64,000 bases of DNA from Epiperipatus broadwayi (Eukaryota; Onychophora; Udeonychophora; Euonychophora; Peripatidae). Below the pieces are notes generated by a model. The model was not told the DNA's origin, ran no database searches, and was given only the letters and a program-made list of their open reading frames with translations. The stretch lies in the NCBI GenBank assembly GCA_028023455.1, contig JAQFVV010006221.1, positions 10,273,011 through 10,337,010 on the forward strand. The letters run 5' to 3'. Every line of letters begins with the position of its first letter. The stretch's first letter is position 1. The position numbers were made by a program, and so were the translations under genes. Of this stretch, positions 12,816 through 24,750 are shown piece after piece.

Positions 12816-14095
12816 ATTAAAGAGTACTATTTGTTTTTTTGTCTGTTTTTTTTTTTAAAAAAACAACAACAAGTATACAGTTTTAACGTTACAATAGTAA
12901 AACAAGATATCACTGAAATTTAGTTATTGTTTCTTATGTTTTTTGATAGGAATATTGTTGATTGTAAATAAAAGAATGTTTTTAAGTTAAATTAATATTA
13001 ATTGCAATATCTTTTAATCATCATTCATAGATTACATATGATCATCATACATTGGTTAATATTTTATATTTCCAATCTGATTTAGGATTTTTTTACAAAA
13101 AGAATCCAATTCAAGCAACCTAGCAAACTATCTAATAATGGTCAGTAAATAGGTATCTAGACATTTTTAGTTAGGCATGATTCAAGAATATAAACCATTC
13201 AATTTCTCAATGTAGGTTTTGTGAAGCCTATTAATAATTTCTTCTCCACTGTTCCTTGATGAAAGGGGTAGGGAGGGATTGTTAGAGAAACTATCACATT
13301 ATAGTGGGGTATTTAAAAGCTATTTTACATTTGTATATATAGTATATAAATTTGTGTTTGTATATATAGCTTGTATATACAAACAGAAAACTATCTGCAC
13401 ATCAATGAATATATAATAAGAAAAGGGAATAAAAAAATAGTTAGAAAAATTTATCTTCTTTTCCTAAAATAGAATAAGAAATCAATAATATTAACTGTAC
13501 TTTCAATATTTTTTCAACAATAAAATATAAACACTCATATTCAGACAAATATATTAAGTTTTATCTTTTAAAAATGCCCCACTTATGATTAAACGAAGGT
13601 TAAAGCTTTCAAAAAGCAAGTTATATTTTTGCATTAGTATAATGTTTATTATTAACAATAACATAGAATATATAAATAAAAAAGAAAGAAAAAACATTTC
13701 CTTTACTCCTACAATTTATATATTTCATATGTTAAGTTCTGTGCTTAAATGTTGATCTATATTCTTATGGGAATAAGTGTAAAAAATAATACCTGGTCAT
13801 TGGGTGAAGACAATTTGCCATTTCCTGCCACCCCTTTAAATACAATATATTCTATTCTTAAAACTATTTTACATACTATAATCAGCTAAGATATTAGGCT
13901 ACATCATATGTGACATGTAGTTAATTTATCAGCACAGTGCAATTCGATATATGATCAAATTTTATTAAAACTTTTTTTTAATAATGCCTAAAAAAACATT
14001 TAATTCCTTTATATACATACATGTACGTATTTCTAGAAATTACATTATATTCATTCTTACATTTCAACGTTGTAAACATTAGAAAATTATTATGC

Positions 14096-14153
14096 CTGTC
14101 AAGCGTTGGTGGCCTAGCGGTTAGCGTAGCTGCCTTTGACATATATAAAAAAA
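14096..14153 (+). mobile_element. 5' half-tRNA SINE copy with target duplication
   Basis: The element begins CAAGCGTTGGTGGCCTAGCG and keeps the A box (TGGCCTAGCGGTTAGC) of a tRNA-Gly-like head. It then jumps from GCTGCCTT directly to the tail TGACATATATAAAA, so the anticodon loop and B box are missing. Near-identical flanks (ATTATTATGC at 14086-14095 and AATATTATGC at 14154-14163) form the target duplication. Unit A shows the empty site near 11345-11362. The internal deletion therefore arose before or during insertion. Confidence 0.8.
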
Positions 14154-14327
14154 AATATTATGCTAAATACATCCAAGATCTCTTCAATTAGTACAAGTCC
14201 CCATACACCTCTATAAATTCCAAAATAATAATAATAATCATTTATATATTTATTGTAATTAATAATTTGTAAAGCGCCTACTCATTACGTAAGTAATACA
14301 TATTAAGGCTATAACCTTTAAGACTGT

Positions 14328-14424
14328 GATGTATTTGTGATGTATTTTGGCTTCTCCTTAAACGAAGTCAAGAATATCTCAGCAATTATGCCCAGATAAA
14401 CCTGTTAGCCACTTTCTTTTACAT
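14328..14424 (-). mobile_element. Fragment of the pogo-like element
   Basis: This stretch matches the reverse complement of the central block of copies 1 and 2: GGCTTCTCCTTAAACGAAGT, then AATATCTCAGCAATTATGCC, then AACCTGTT. No terminal repeats are present. It abuts the LINE at 14425 and the broken left arm of the MITE at 14327, so it belongs to the compound insertion that split the MITE. Confidence 0.7.
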
Positions 14425-16278
14425 TCCCCACTCTAAATTTATCCATAATCTGCTCTATCCCATTTCCACAACATAATTTTTGTCAACTCTATAACCTTTA
14501 TATCTAAATCCCCCTTATCTTTTCCCATCCCAGCATAAAAACCAATAATTCACTTTCTGTATAATCACTCTTTTCATATTCATTTTTCCACAACTTCATT
14601 ATATGTACCCTTTCTGTTTTCAAACATTTACATTCAATTAACAAATGCCTAATATTTTCAATTCCTTCCTTACATAATTTACAAAATAAATCACCCATAT
14701 TTTTCCATTTACATGTATATTCTTTTGTAACTAAAGATCCCGTTTGAGCCTTAAACAATAAACTACTTTCCTTACTATTATCATAAATTAACTCACACCT
14801 AATATTCTGTTTATTTCTATATATATTTAAACTCTTTTTACTCTCCATACTATTTCTCCATCTATCTAACTCCCTAGTCTTTATTAATAAATTTATTCTT
14901 TTATCCCATTCCTTACTACTATAACACTCAATAATCCTCTTAACACAATCATCCCATCTTTTGTACAAATATACTGATATAAATTCTTTATCCAAATCTT
15001 TTGCATAGCACATTACCTTTCTCACCCATCTTGTTACCTGCCCTTTACTCATAACCCAATTAAATACTATTTTAGCTATTCTTTTATTATCCATAAACTG
15101 CAATCTACCAAACATTTTCATTTTACTTTTTACATCTCTCATATGAAAACTTGACCATCCCATTTCTCCTTGAATTGCCTCCTTTGCTGTCCATACTTCT
15201 GCATCCAATGCGTGTTTTCCTACTTCCCTTTGAGCTTTTTCTAAATAATTTAATATCTTTTTACTAACATATAATGCATCATTACCATATGTTAACCCTG
15301 CTACTGAAACTCCTTTCCATATAATTCTAGCTACATCATATTTATTATATGAAAATACTGTTAATTTCTTTATCAATCCCTTTCTTTTCTTTGCTTCATT
15401 TATCAATTTTTTCTCCCATTCAACCAAATAATTTTTCTGATTACTTAAAATAATTCCCAAATAACTATATCTATTCACCACACTTAACTTAATATCTCCC
15501 AATAAAAATTCTACATCTTCTCTTTCCTCAGTATTAACCATCATTATATTTGATTTTTCTTCACTAAATTTAATCCCCATCTCTTTACCCACCCTTGCAC
15601 ATGTCCTCAACATAACTTCCATATCTTCTCTTTTTTCTGCACACAAAAATATATCATCTGCAAAAAAAGACCTGACAAAATATATACTCCCTTACTACCT
15701 ATTAACGGTATCTCTATCCCTCTTCCTAATCTTTCTATTGCTCTTTCCATTTCACTCAAATACAACACAAACAAAATAGGTGACATAGGGAATCCTTGCC
15801 TTAGTCCCACACCATTTTTAATTTTAATTGATTCTATATTCTGTAATTGATATATATAATAATTATTTTCATATAATTTCTTAATAATATCTATTAAAGC
15901 TTCATCCATTCCCAAATTTGCTAAACTTATCCATAATCTATTTCTATTTACTCTATCATATGCCTTCTCTATATCTATAAAACTCATATATAACTGTTTA
16001 TCTGCATTCCTACTCATATCCATAAGTTGTGTAACTACAAATAAACTATCTCCTATACGCCTATCTAATCTAAAACCTTCTTGCATTTCACCCACTACAT
16101 TATTCCCTTCCATCCATTTTAGAACTTTACTAGCCACCATATACGAGAAAACTTTATATAAAACTGATGTTACCGCTATCGGTCTATAATTATTCAACTT
16201 TCTATGATCCTTACCCTTTCCTTTAAATAATAACCTTACTCTTGTATTACTCCAACTACTTGGGAAAACTCTATTCTG
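14425..16278 (-). pseudogene. 5'-truncated LINE with broken reverse transcriptase
   Basis: This is a non-LTR retrotransposon on the minus strand. Reverse transcriptase fingers and palm are read from about 16277 down to 15660. They include the NNYRPIAVTS motif (from 16197), SFIDIEKAYDRVNR and the LRQGFPMSPILF region. A +1 frameshift in a run of seven T (sense strand, near 15662-15668) falls just before the catalytic F-A-D-D box. The C-terminal part continues in another frame from 15646 to 14504 (380 codons) with EEKSNIMMVN, YLGIILS and a C-terminal Cys/His knuckle (CKLCKEGIENIRHLLIEC). The open frame runs to the 16277 junction with no upstream endonuclease, as expected for 5' truncation during target-primed insertion. 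About 80 bp of 3' UTR follows. Clade is uncertain (Jockey/I-like group is my guess). Confidence 0.9.
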
Positions 16279-16353
16279 TGCCTAAATACGACAGTAGCGA
16301 CCTCTACAGGTCCCTACTGTCGTATTTAGGCGCATAGTCTTAAAGTTATAGCC
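16279..16353. mobile_element. Right half of the split MITE in unit B
   Basis: This continues the element whose left end is 14307-14327. It contains its own strong hairpin, CCTAAATACGACAGTAGCGA then the complement TCGTATTTAGG after the GACCTCTACAGGTC centre, and ends GTTATAGCC. It matches 11510-11626 of unit A. Confidence 0.75.
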
Positions 16354-16435
16354 TTAATATATATTACTTATACATTTATTGTAAGATAATTGTGAATAAA
16401 TATTTTCTAATAAATACATCTGTGCTTATAAAGTA

Positions 16436-17109
16436 AATTAATGTTTTGCCTCATAGCCGATATATAATTAGAAAATTAATAATGCGACAGTATTACTGCG
16501 TGGATTATTATACCTATTTGTTTATTTGTATATATTAATTATATTTTTGCAATATTATGTATTAAGAAATAAAAAAAATAAAAACTTAATCATCTGTCTG
16601 ATTAAGAAACAAAATGGAATTTTATAAATCGGAAATGAAGAGAAAAGGTTATATTATTAGTCTTTCATTAAAGCAGAGAGTATCCAATAAATGAATAATT
16701 AATTACACTACAGAAATATTATTCATTGAGATGATATTACTTATGTATTAGTTTAGTTAATTTAGATAATATTGCGAAAAAAATAATATAATGTAAAAAA
16801 TAAAAATAAAAATCTGAACAATTTAAAAATAATTTCTATAACAAAATAATTGAAATTAGGATAATGAAATTTATTTGACCAAAAGTTAATCAAATCACTA
16901 AATATTAGATAAAATATATATGAGGGATTATCCAGATATAACCAAAATTTTGTAATAATAAATTATTTATTTTTTGGTGTTACAAATTGCATCTCTTTCA
17001 AAGTACAATCCATTTAACACAATGCACTGATCTAAACTGATTTTCACTTTTCAAATTAATCTGGAAACTTTTGCAAAATGATGCCTTTTAAACACATACA
17101 TCTTCTTTT
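16436..17109. other. AT-rich stretch, possible decayed third unit
   Basis: Only scattered words match units A and B (near 16440 and 16700-16725). Otherwise this is AT-rich sequence with no recognised feature. Confidence 0.35.
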
Positions 17110-17123
17110 TATTCATCACTTTT

Positions 17124-17223
17124 TTTTTCATATGCCAAAGCATCGGCCAGGAAGCGAACCCGCAAACCCGGAACAACTGCTTGTAAGGCAGCAGTGCTGA
17201 CCACTTGGTCACTAATGCTTGAC
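17124..17223 (-). mobile_element. Complete tRNA-derived SINE, UAC-loop subfamily
   Basis: On the minus strand a tRNA-like head is followed by a short tail ending GGCATATGAAAAAAA. The A box reads TGACCAAGTGGTCAGC and the B box GGTTCGCTTCC. The anticodon stem-loop is CTGC-CTTACAA-GCAG. A perfect 14-bp target duplication, TATTCATCACTTTT, flanks it (17110-17123 and 17224-17237). The acceptor-like ends (GCATTAG / GGCCGATGC) are partly complementary. The element is only about 100 bp, so almost all of it is tRNA. It is not a functional tRNA gene because the D and variable regions are aberrant. Confidence 0.9.
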
Positions 17224-17625
17224 TATTCATCACTTTTAAGTCTGCAAAAAAAAAAAAGAGTCATTTTTTCATTTGAATGAATAAGAAATCATACAAAGCA
17301 AAATTGGGTGAATATGGCTATCGATAGATAAGATGAGTCATACTAAATTTAATTTAAAATTGTATCTTACTCAAGGCTTTGTGTGTTGGCATTTTATTGT
17401 GATAAAACGTACACTCCCCATTTGGTCACAAATTGAGACACTTTAATTTTACTGCATCATATAAACATGAACTTGAATTAAAATGATCGTTATAAATGAA
17501 TTATGAGTGAACAATCCTGTTTGCATAAAAAAAAATAGCATCATCTTGACATTAGACTTCACTTGCTGTGCCTTTTGGGGAAATGGTAATTCGACACCTA
17601 AATTAAACCATTTGTAAACTTGTGT

Positions 17626-17720
17626 CTTTTTTCATATGTCAAATGCATTGACCAGGAAGTGAACCCAGGCCAGCTGCTTGGAAGGCAGCTATGCTAACTA
17701 CTAGGCCATCAATGCTTGAC
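17626..17720 (-). mobile_element. tRNA-derived SINE, UCC-loop (Gly-like) subfamily
   Basis: The minus-strand head carries the A-box region GATGGCCTAGTAGTTAGC and the anticodon loop CTTCCAA (anticodon UCC, tRNA-Gly-like). Its degenerate B box reads GGTTCACTTCC. The tail is TTGACATATGAAAAAA. A perfect 13-bp target duplication, TGTAAACTTGTGT, flanks it (17613-17625 and 17721-17733). Confidence 0.9.
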
Positions 17721-17733
17721 TGTAAACTTGTGT

Positions 17734-19321
17734 TTCCCCCAGAGCATCTTGCTTATAAGCTATTTCATATATTATAACTGTTTTCTCTGCCATTTTCTTT
17801 AACATAAAACAGAATTTTGTGTTGTTTCAAATTTTCAGCCAATACAAAAATCAACAAATAAGCAAGATACCCATAACAAAAACTTTTATTATGCCATAAC
17901 ATGACTTCTCTCAATAATTAAGTTGGCTGATAGGTGGAGTGGGACCTTTGCAAAAGATATATAGCAGCAGGGGCATGTACTACAGGTTCCAGAGAATGAT
18001 GCCAGTTATTTTTGGGTACCTCATAAATAATTTTACAAATTTGTAATTAAGTTTAGTAATACACAAATTTGTAAACAAGGAAAGGAAATAAATGTTGTTT
18101 ATTAATAAAACAATTTAGATGGTGTAAAGATAGAATTAGTAATAGAAGGTCAACGAACTTAAGACATGGTTTTCTTTAAAAATAAGAATATGCTAAGAAT
18201 GATGGACAAATATATTATAGAAATTTTTGTCCACCTCATTGTTTTAGATTTTATTAGACTTCTCAATCTAAGTTTTGTTAATAAACTAGAGATTGAATCA
18301 TTAAGAAAAAATATATAGCTTCTACCATTAAAAGAAAAGAATGACATAGTTCTAATTACCAGAGAATATTAGATGAAAGTTTCATTGATTTTTTTGCATA
18401 TAAAACTGAATTTATATATAGAGCTCACAAATAAGCTCTTAACAAGCTTATTAAATTAGGTCATGTGACATCTGACTTGATTTTTTTTGTAAAGCTGAAT
18501 TTAATATGTGTTATTGCTGATTTTGGCACAATGGTAGCCTAAATATATTTGTTCAATGGGTATGAATCTTTTTCTGTTCATGTAATAGGAGAAATAATGA
18601 ATGTGTTGAACAAAATTTCTAAAGCCCCAAATGAAAACTTTGCCTAAAGCAAATGATAAGGTAAAGTTAAAAGTATACTGTGTGATGAAGATGAATACCA
18701 TACATTAGATAAATCTGAAATAAAGTGTTAATCATCAACAGGAGAAATTCATCTACTATCCAAGGATCCACTAATTAAACAGATAAAATTAATAGAGGCT
18801 TATTAGATAAGAATTAGGAAGTTTTCAAATAAAAGAATAAGTTGTTGAAAACATATTGACACATTCAATACTGATATATATATATATATATTCTATAGAA
18901 AGAAAACTCAAGATAAGTATATATTTTTAATAAAAGATTTTATTATTATAAAATCATATGCATCAATAATTTCGAATTGCATATTCTAATTTTGATAATT
19001 AAGTTCCAGTTATGAATATTTTATATTATGGTGAATTAACAAATTTTATTTAATAAATGAAATCAATCTGTATAATAAAAAGGAACATAATGTAAGTTCA
19101 ATTTAGAATATTAATTTCTCTTAATTAATAAAATTTGAAAGAAATCATACACATACAAATGCAGATCGATTTATTTATGTGTGTGTATTTGTATTTATAA
19201 TGCCTGTGTTTGTATTATTATTAATTGCATATTTATTTTGAATTATTAAATTGTGGTCATAAATATCTTTTATGTTCATATCATTTTTTTATTTTGGGAA
19301 ATATTCTTATTCTACCCATGA
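17734..19321. other. AT-rich non-coding stretch, nothing recognised
   Basis: Short frames at 18159-18347 and 18501-18701 have no motif. A (TA)n run lies near 18875-18892. No repeat partner was noticed. Confidence 0.4.
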
Positions 19322-19688
<367 letters not shown>

Positions 19689-19719
19689 AAATAATATTAT
19701 AATTCACTGTCTGTATTTC

Positions 19720-20055
19720 TTCCAATCAATATATGTAATCTTACAATTGAATATTTATAAATACAGTAATTAGATATATGCAAAGTATGCAAATTGAAAA
19801 AATAACAACAAAAGGAAAATAAAGAAAGCTATACTAATATACAAATACAAACAAGACTTAATTAACAGATAGGCAGCAAACATTAAGATCACAGAATTGT
19901 GGAAAGGTTAGCCTTTCAAAGTGTTAGTTGATGAAGACAATGAGGATAGTCGAAAGCACTACAAAAGTGCTCCTAAGTGGATAAATTTTTTAAAGTTGTA
20001 TTTTACATATATCCAATTACTGTATTTATAAATATTCAATTGTAAGATTACATAT
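19720..20055. mobile_element. Foldback element whose right arm is split by the Gypsy insertion
   Basis: The left arm (19720-19780) contains TCAATATATGTAATCTTACA. Its complement appears at about 20005-20055 and resumes immediately after the Gypsy element (ATTGATTTG from about 26858). The arms are about 70 bp with a loop of about 225 bp. The retroelement therefore inserted inside the right arm, which helps place its exact ends and 4-bp duplication. Confidence 0.75.
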
Positions 20056-21487
20056 TGTAACGTTTTTTGTATTACTAGGCCACTATACGCCTCAAATTTA
20101 TATTTGAGCATGAGTTGATCAAGCTGTATCAAAAGAAAAAAAGAAAGTTGTATTTCTATTCTCAACACAGCTATTTTTCCTGATCAACTTTGGCCTAGAA
20201 CTATTACTGAGTACAATCGTGAGCAGAACCAGTTTTTAATTTCTACTTGAGGGTGCCAGAGTCGTTAGACCCACTGAGACTGCGTCAAACATATTGTAGC
20301 CCGTAAGGTAATAATTATACGATCTGAGTTAACATTCTCGTTAAGAAGAAGATATCCCCATTTTTTCTTAATTACGGAAATTAAATCTATCAAAAAAAAT
20401 AATTTGTATACCGATCTAAGTTAAATAACTAAAGGTAAAACTTAAATAGAATAGCATTAATTTTATACATGTACAATGAAAGTGAAGTTAATAATAAAGA
20501 TTTATTCTAACTCGTCAAGCATTCAATATTTATGATTAAGACAAAATTATAATGTTGGAAAAGATTGTGCATATGAATTCAATAATTTGATTCAAATATT
20601 GGAGTAATAATTATTTAGTCTTATTTTCCGTAGTAACAGTTTGGTTCATTTCTCAGTTCGCAAATCTTCTGATCCAAGAAAAATTTATGGGATAACATTT
20701 CCATTCAACTCACTATTCATAAAGCTTAATGTAAAAAAATTATGGCCATTTACTTACCGGTAAGTTGACATTAAGTAGGTCATCGATCTTCCCGACGTAC
20801 AATTCAGTTAGTGGGTAGTCCGCAGTAGTTGTTTTTCTTTTAGTTTTATTTCCGAATCTCCGATCTAATTTAGGTAGCCAGATGACGATCTAGGTGACTT
20901 TTTTCGAGAGAAAGTATCGGCAAATGATAGAGTTCTACTCACTCATGGCGAGCGATTTCAGTTCGTATCTAAGTGGACACATTTTATTAAAAAAATACGA
21001 GACATTTCAAATTGCTCAGCACTATTGGAACAATAAGAGAAAAAAGACCCCTTTTCAAATCTGTCGGCTCCTTTTATACTCCTAGATTCTTTTTAGAAGC
21101 TCTGCACACGTTCTTTTTTTTTCTTTGTTCTACTTTATAAACTTCTACATTATTCTCCTTTTCTTATTACAAAGTCTGTTTTTCCGTTAAGAATTTCTGC
21201 CATTTTTAATTACTATCAGAAAGTTGTTTCTGATAGCAATCTTTCACCTTTTGAAATTTCCTTTCACTATTTGAATCAATGATTCAATATGCACTTTCCA
21301 ACATTGAATTTATTTTAGTTAACTTATTTCTAAAAAAAAAAGAAAAATTAAACTTTCACTGTACGTTTTTTTTTTTTTTTTAAAACATTATGTTACAAAA
21401 AAAAATAAAGATCGTGTTCGCTCTCCTTTCTTTTTTTTACCTAATATTAAAAAGTAATTTGTACCATATATATAAATAAATGGTACA
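20056..21487 (-). repeat. 3' LTR of the Gypsy-type element (left copy)
   Basis: In plus orientation it starts TGTAACG and ends TGGTACA, a TG...CA terminus. It aligns end to end with 25422-26853. It contains a 63-codon open frame (20894-21085) that is conserved in both LTRs but has no recognisable domain, and long T and A runs near 21360-21400 that differ slightly in length between the LTRs. Confidence 0.95.
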
Positions 21488-21553
21488 ATACCACCGGGGC
21501 AGGGGAATGAGAATAAAATATGGGTTTGAACTAATTTTATTCTTAATAAGTCT

Positions 21554-23770
21554 TTATGGAGTACTTCTAACCCACGTCCTAGTCTTATATGGTTTCAGTG
21601 ACCTAGCGTTATAGGTACCCCTTTCTCCTTCACCATTCTTTAAAGTGAAAGCATTTGGACCATCCTGTCGGCTGATTTGGTAAGGTCCCTCATACAAATT
21701 TTGGAACTTTTTAAAAATATGCTTCCCAGTTTGACTCACAGGGTTCGTTTTTACCCATACTGTATCCCCTGTTTTAAACTTATCAGTCAGGCCTCCTTTC
21801 CGCTGGGTTCGGAGCTTGGCACAGTGTTCCAATTTTTTTCTTGCTTCTTCATGATCTCTCCCTTTATCAATGTTTTCTGGACCAGCGGGTAACTTGGATT
21901 GGTACAATCTAGGTATTGCTTGTCCGAAGTGAAGTCTTACAGGTGCAAATCCGGTAGATTCATTATGAGACCAATTTATGAAATTTAACACCCTTGGGAG
22001 TTGTTTCACCCATCCTCTATGGTTGGATGCAGTATATACCCTGAAGAGGTGTCCTAACTCTCTCATCACCCGCTCACAAGGGTTTGATTGCGGATTTTGT
22101 ATGGATGACAATATGTGTTTTACCTCCATCCTCTCTATCCACTGTTGCCAATCATAAGATGTGAACGGCGTACCGTGGTCCGACAAAATAGCTTTTGGTT
22201 TGCCTACCCTTTTAAAATATCGTACCTCAAGGGCTCGTATGGCATTCTTGGTATTGGCTTGGGTCACCGGATATGCTGACACCCATTTTGAAAAAAGGTC
22301 ATATACTACTAGTAGATATTTCATTTTCCCGAAAGCTGGCAATGGTCCATAGAAATCAATAGCCACCAGGTCATTGGGTTCTTTAGGGATGATAGAATTC
22401 AATGGACCTTGATACAACTTGTTTGCTGGTTGTTTCTTCTGACACATTTCACATGAGCTTACTATCCTGGTGACCTGTGCTCTCATATTCAGCCAGTGGA
22501 ACCATGTCCTCAATAAGGCTTCCACTTTATTTACACCATAGTGCCCATATATATGATGTGCGTAGTCAATAAGTCCTTCCTGTAAACTTTCTGGTATGAT
22601 CATTTTCCATTGATCCCTTCGAGGGTCGGTGATATACCATAGTATCCCTTCTTTCAGGTGGTATCTCTCATCAGTGTTAGCATCTGCTGTCTCTCCCACT
22701 TCATCTTTGTCTTCTAGTTGATCAATAATTTTCTTGTAGGTCGGGCTTTGCCATTGTACCTTTCCTAAGTGTCTCAATCCTTCTTCTACTACAGCATCTG
22801 TTTCTAATTCTACACTTGCCAAACAGATATCTTCCATCTGCAAATGGTCCTGGGTATCAGGAACAATATTCCGGCTCAATGTGTCGGCTACCACATTTTC
22901 AGTGCCCTTACAATACTGGATGGAATAATTGAACTCCTGGAGAAAAAGGCTCCATCGGATTAGCCTACTATTTGTTAAATAACTGTGATTTAAGAACTCT
23001 AGGCTCTTATGATCTGTCCTAACAATCATTTCCGATCCTATCAAGAATTGGGGGAACTTCTGAAATGCCCACACCACAGCCAAGGCCTCTTTCTCTGTTA
23101 CACAGTAATTAATCTCTGCACCTCTCAGTGGTCTGCTGACAAAATAAATTACACCCCAGGTACCATCCTCTTGAGCTTGCATAAGAGCAGCACCTAACCC
23201 ATACCCACTACTATCTACCTGAACAATAAACGGTTTCCTTAAGTCAGGGTAAACCAACATCACTTGACTAAGGAATTTCTCTTTAATAACCCTAAAATTG
23301 GTCTCATGCTCTTCCATCCATTTCCATGACGTTCCCTTACGTAATAATTGCAGCAGAGGCTCCATGTCTGAAGCAAAGTTTTTGTAAAATTTATTGTAGA
23401 AATTACACATCCCCAAAAACAATCTCACCTGTTTTGGTGTTCGAGGGGCTGGGAAATCTAGTATTGCCTGGATTTTGTCCGGGTGGGGTCTAATTCCATT
23501 GGCATTAATTAAGTGCCCTAAGAAATTCACTTCTTCCACTGCTAAACAGCTTTTTTGCAAATTAATGCGAATATCCTTCATATTGCACTCTTGTAGAAAC
23601 AACTTGAGGTGTTGTAAGTGTTCCTGGGTGTTATTGGATGCAATAATCACATCATCCATGTAAACAGTGATTAACTTTTTGATTTCCGGGCACAGCACAC
23701 AATCGAGACATTTTAGCAGGCCTGCTCCACTATTCTTGAGACCAAAAGGCATTCTGTTAAATTGGTACAA
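21554..23770 (-). pseudogene. pol: Gypsy pol: reverse transcriptase C-half, RNase H, integrase
   Basis: A 738-codon open frame. Counting from its first listed residue (a TTG codon; the true frame continues upstream): reverse transcriptase catalytic YMDD at 37-40, thumb FLG..YNKF near 118-130, RNase H acidic residues at about D186 (VQVDSSG), E227 (TEKEAL), D253 (RTDHKSL) and D296 (VADTLSR). The integrase zinc-binding H-H-C-C spans about 406-443 (HHIYGHYG, CEMC), and the catalytic D-D-E lies at about D472, D531 and E566 (PQSNPCERVMREL). A GPY-type C-terminal module follows near 695. All catalytic residues are present. The frame is separated from the upstream half of the reverse transcriptase by a frameshift near 23868. 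The protein would synthesise and insert element DNA. Confidence 0.95.
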
Positions 23771-23804
23771 TATACCATTATATCGAAATGCTGTGTACTT
23801 CCAG

Positions 23805-24443
23805 TCAGCAGGGTGTAACCTGATATGCCAATAGCTGGCAGTCAGATCTAACGTGGAAAATATCTTTCCCCCCCCGGAATTTATTTACCAACTCATTAAT
23901 TGGAGGTGGAACATTTTGATCTGGCCATGTAATCTTGTTCAATTGCCTGGCATCCAAACACAGTCGTATGGTTCCATCTTTTTTTTTTACAACCACCAAT
24001 GGGTTATTATATGCTGACAAACCCTTAGTGATAATATCCCACTCCTCCATTTTAGCTAATTCTCTCTCTACCTCAGCTCTATAGTGGTGTGGCACTGGGT
24101 ATGATCTTGCCTGGTATGGTGTACTGTCAGCGATCTTGATCCTGTGCTCATACCCTTTAATAACCCTGGGCTTATCTGAAAAATTCGATTTATATTCATT
24201 TAAGACTTCTTTTAGGTCCTCTTTCCATCCTTCCTTCACTCCCTTTATTACTTCATCAATCCGTGCCTCTATTGAAGGCTGTTCTATCTCAACCTTCATA
24301 TTACATACGTTTTGCTGGTTCATTCTCATCCACGACCCAAACTCCACTTCTTCCCCATCACAGATAATCTTTTCATCTTTATAATTGATCACACACCCAG
24401 TTTTGTGCATACAATCTGACCCCAATATGGCTTCATGTACCAA
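23805..24443 (-). pseudogene. pol: Gypsy pol: protease end and reverse transcriptase N-half
   Basis: A 212-codon open frame. Near its start ILGSDCMHKTG is the conserved end of the retroviral-type aspartic protease. After a linker comes the entry to the reverse transcriptase: ARSYPVPHHYRAEVERELAKM, the NPLVVVKKKDGTIRLCLDARQLN fingers and the PPPINELVNKF segment. Just after that the frame is lost at a run of eight C (23868-23875), so the first catalytic aspartate region is read in the next frame. This is a single-base indel, probably recent. The start codon shown is internal to pol and not a real start. Confidence 0.9.
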
Positions 24444-24448
24444 CCCTT

Positions 24449-24721
24449 TTAGAATAGCGTGTGGGGCATAATTTTATCCCCTATCTTAATTTGCACCCAA
24501 ACCTGTTTTGAGTCCAATTGTGCCTTTTTGTTATTTGCTAATGTTATTAGCATGCTTTTCACTGGTAGAGTTGGTATCTCTATGGGTTGGCTCCGCATGC
24601 GCTCATACATTGTTTCTGACATTACCGATATCTGGCTGCCAGAATCCCACAATGTCTCTACTTTGACATCGTTTATTTGCAAAACAACCTTTGGGCATTC
24701 TTGAGATGTGTACTTAATCAA
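24449..24721 (-). pseudogene. pro: Gypsy protease N-terminal part
   Basis: A 90-codon open frame holding the aspartic protease active-site region VETLWDSGSQISVMS (the D-S-G variant of the D-S/T-G triad), the hydrophobic strand PVKSMLITLAN and an IKIGD strand. The frame is closed by a stop six codons after IKIG, where a one-base shift near 24465-24475 separates it from the rest of the protease in 23805-24443. It processes the element polyprotein in intact relatives. Confidence 0.85.
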
Positions 24722-24750
24722 TTCGCCATCCCACTCACAAATAAGATTAT

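Larger units (their letters stand above)
11701..16430 (+). repeat. Unit B of the large tandem duplication
   Basis: This is the second copy of unit A, interrupted by a dispersed repeat (about 11905-12362), a SINE (14096-14153) and a compound insertion of a pogo-like fragment plus a LINE (14328-16278). Without these it is close in content to unit A minus its own insertions. After 16430 a weak continuation (ATGTTTTGCC near 16440 and a CTACAGAAATATTATTCATT word near 16710) suggests a decayed third unit. Confidence 0.8.

Noticed and set aside
17124-17223. Functional tRNA gene
   Set aside because: It has A and B boxes but is flanked by a 14-bp target duplication, carries an A-rich tail and has aberrant D and variable regions. 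It is a SINE.
21677-24704. Plus-strand frames across the Gypsy element (for example 21677-21892, 22161-22352, 24136-24384, 24459-24704)
   Set aside because: Shadows of the minus-strand pol frames, which carry the catalytic motifs.
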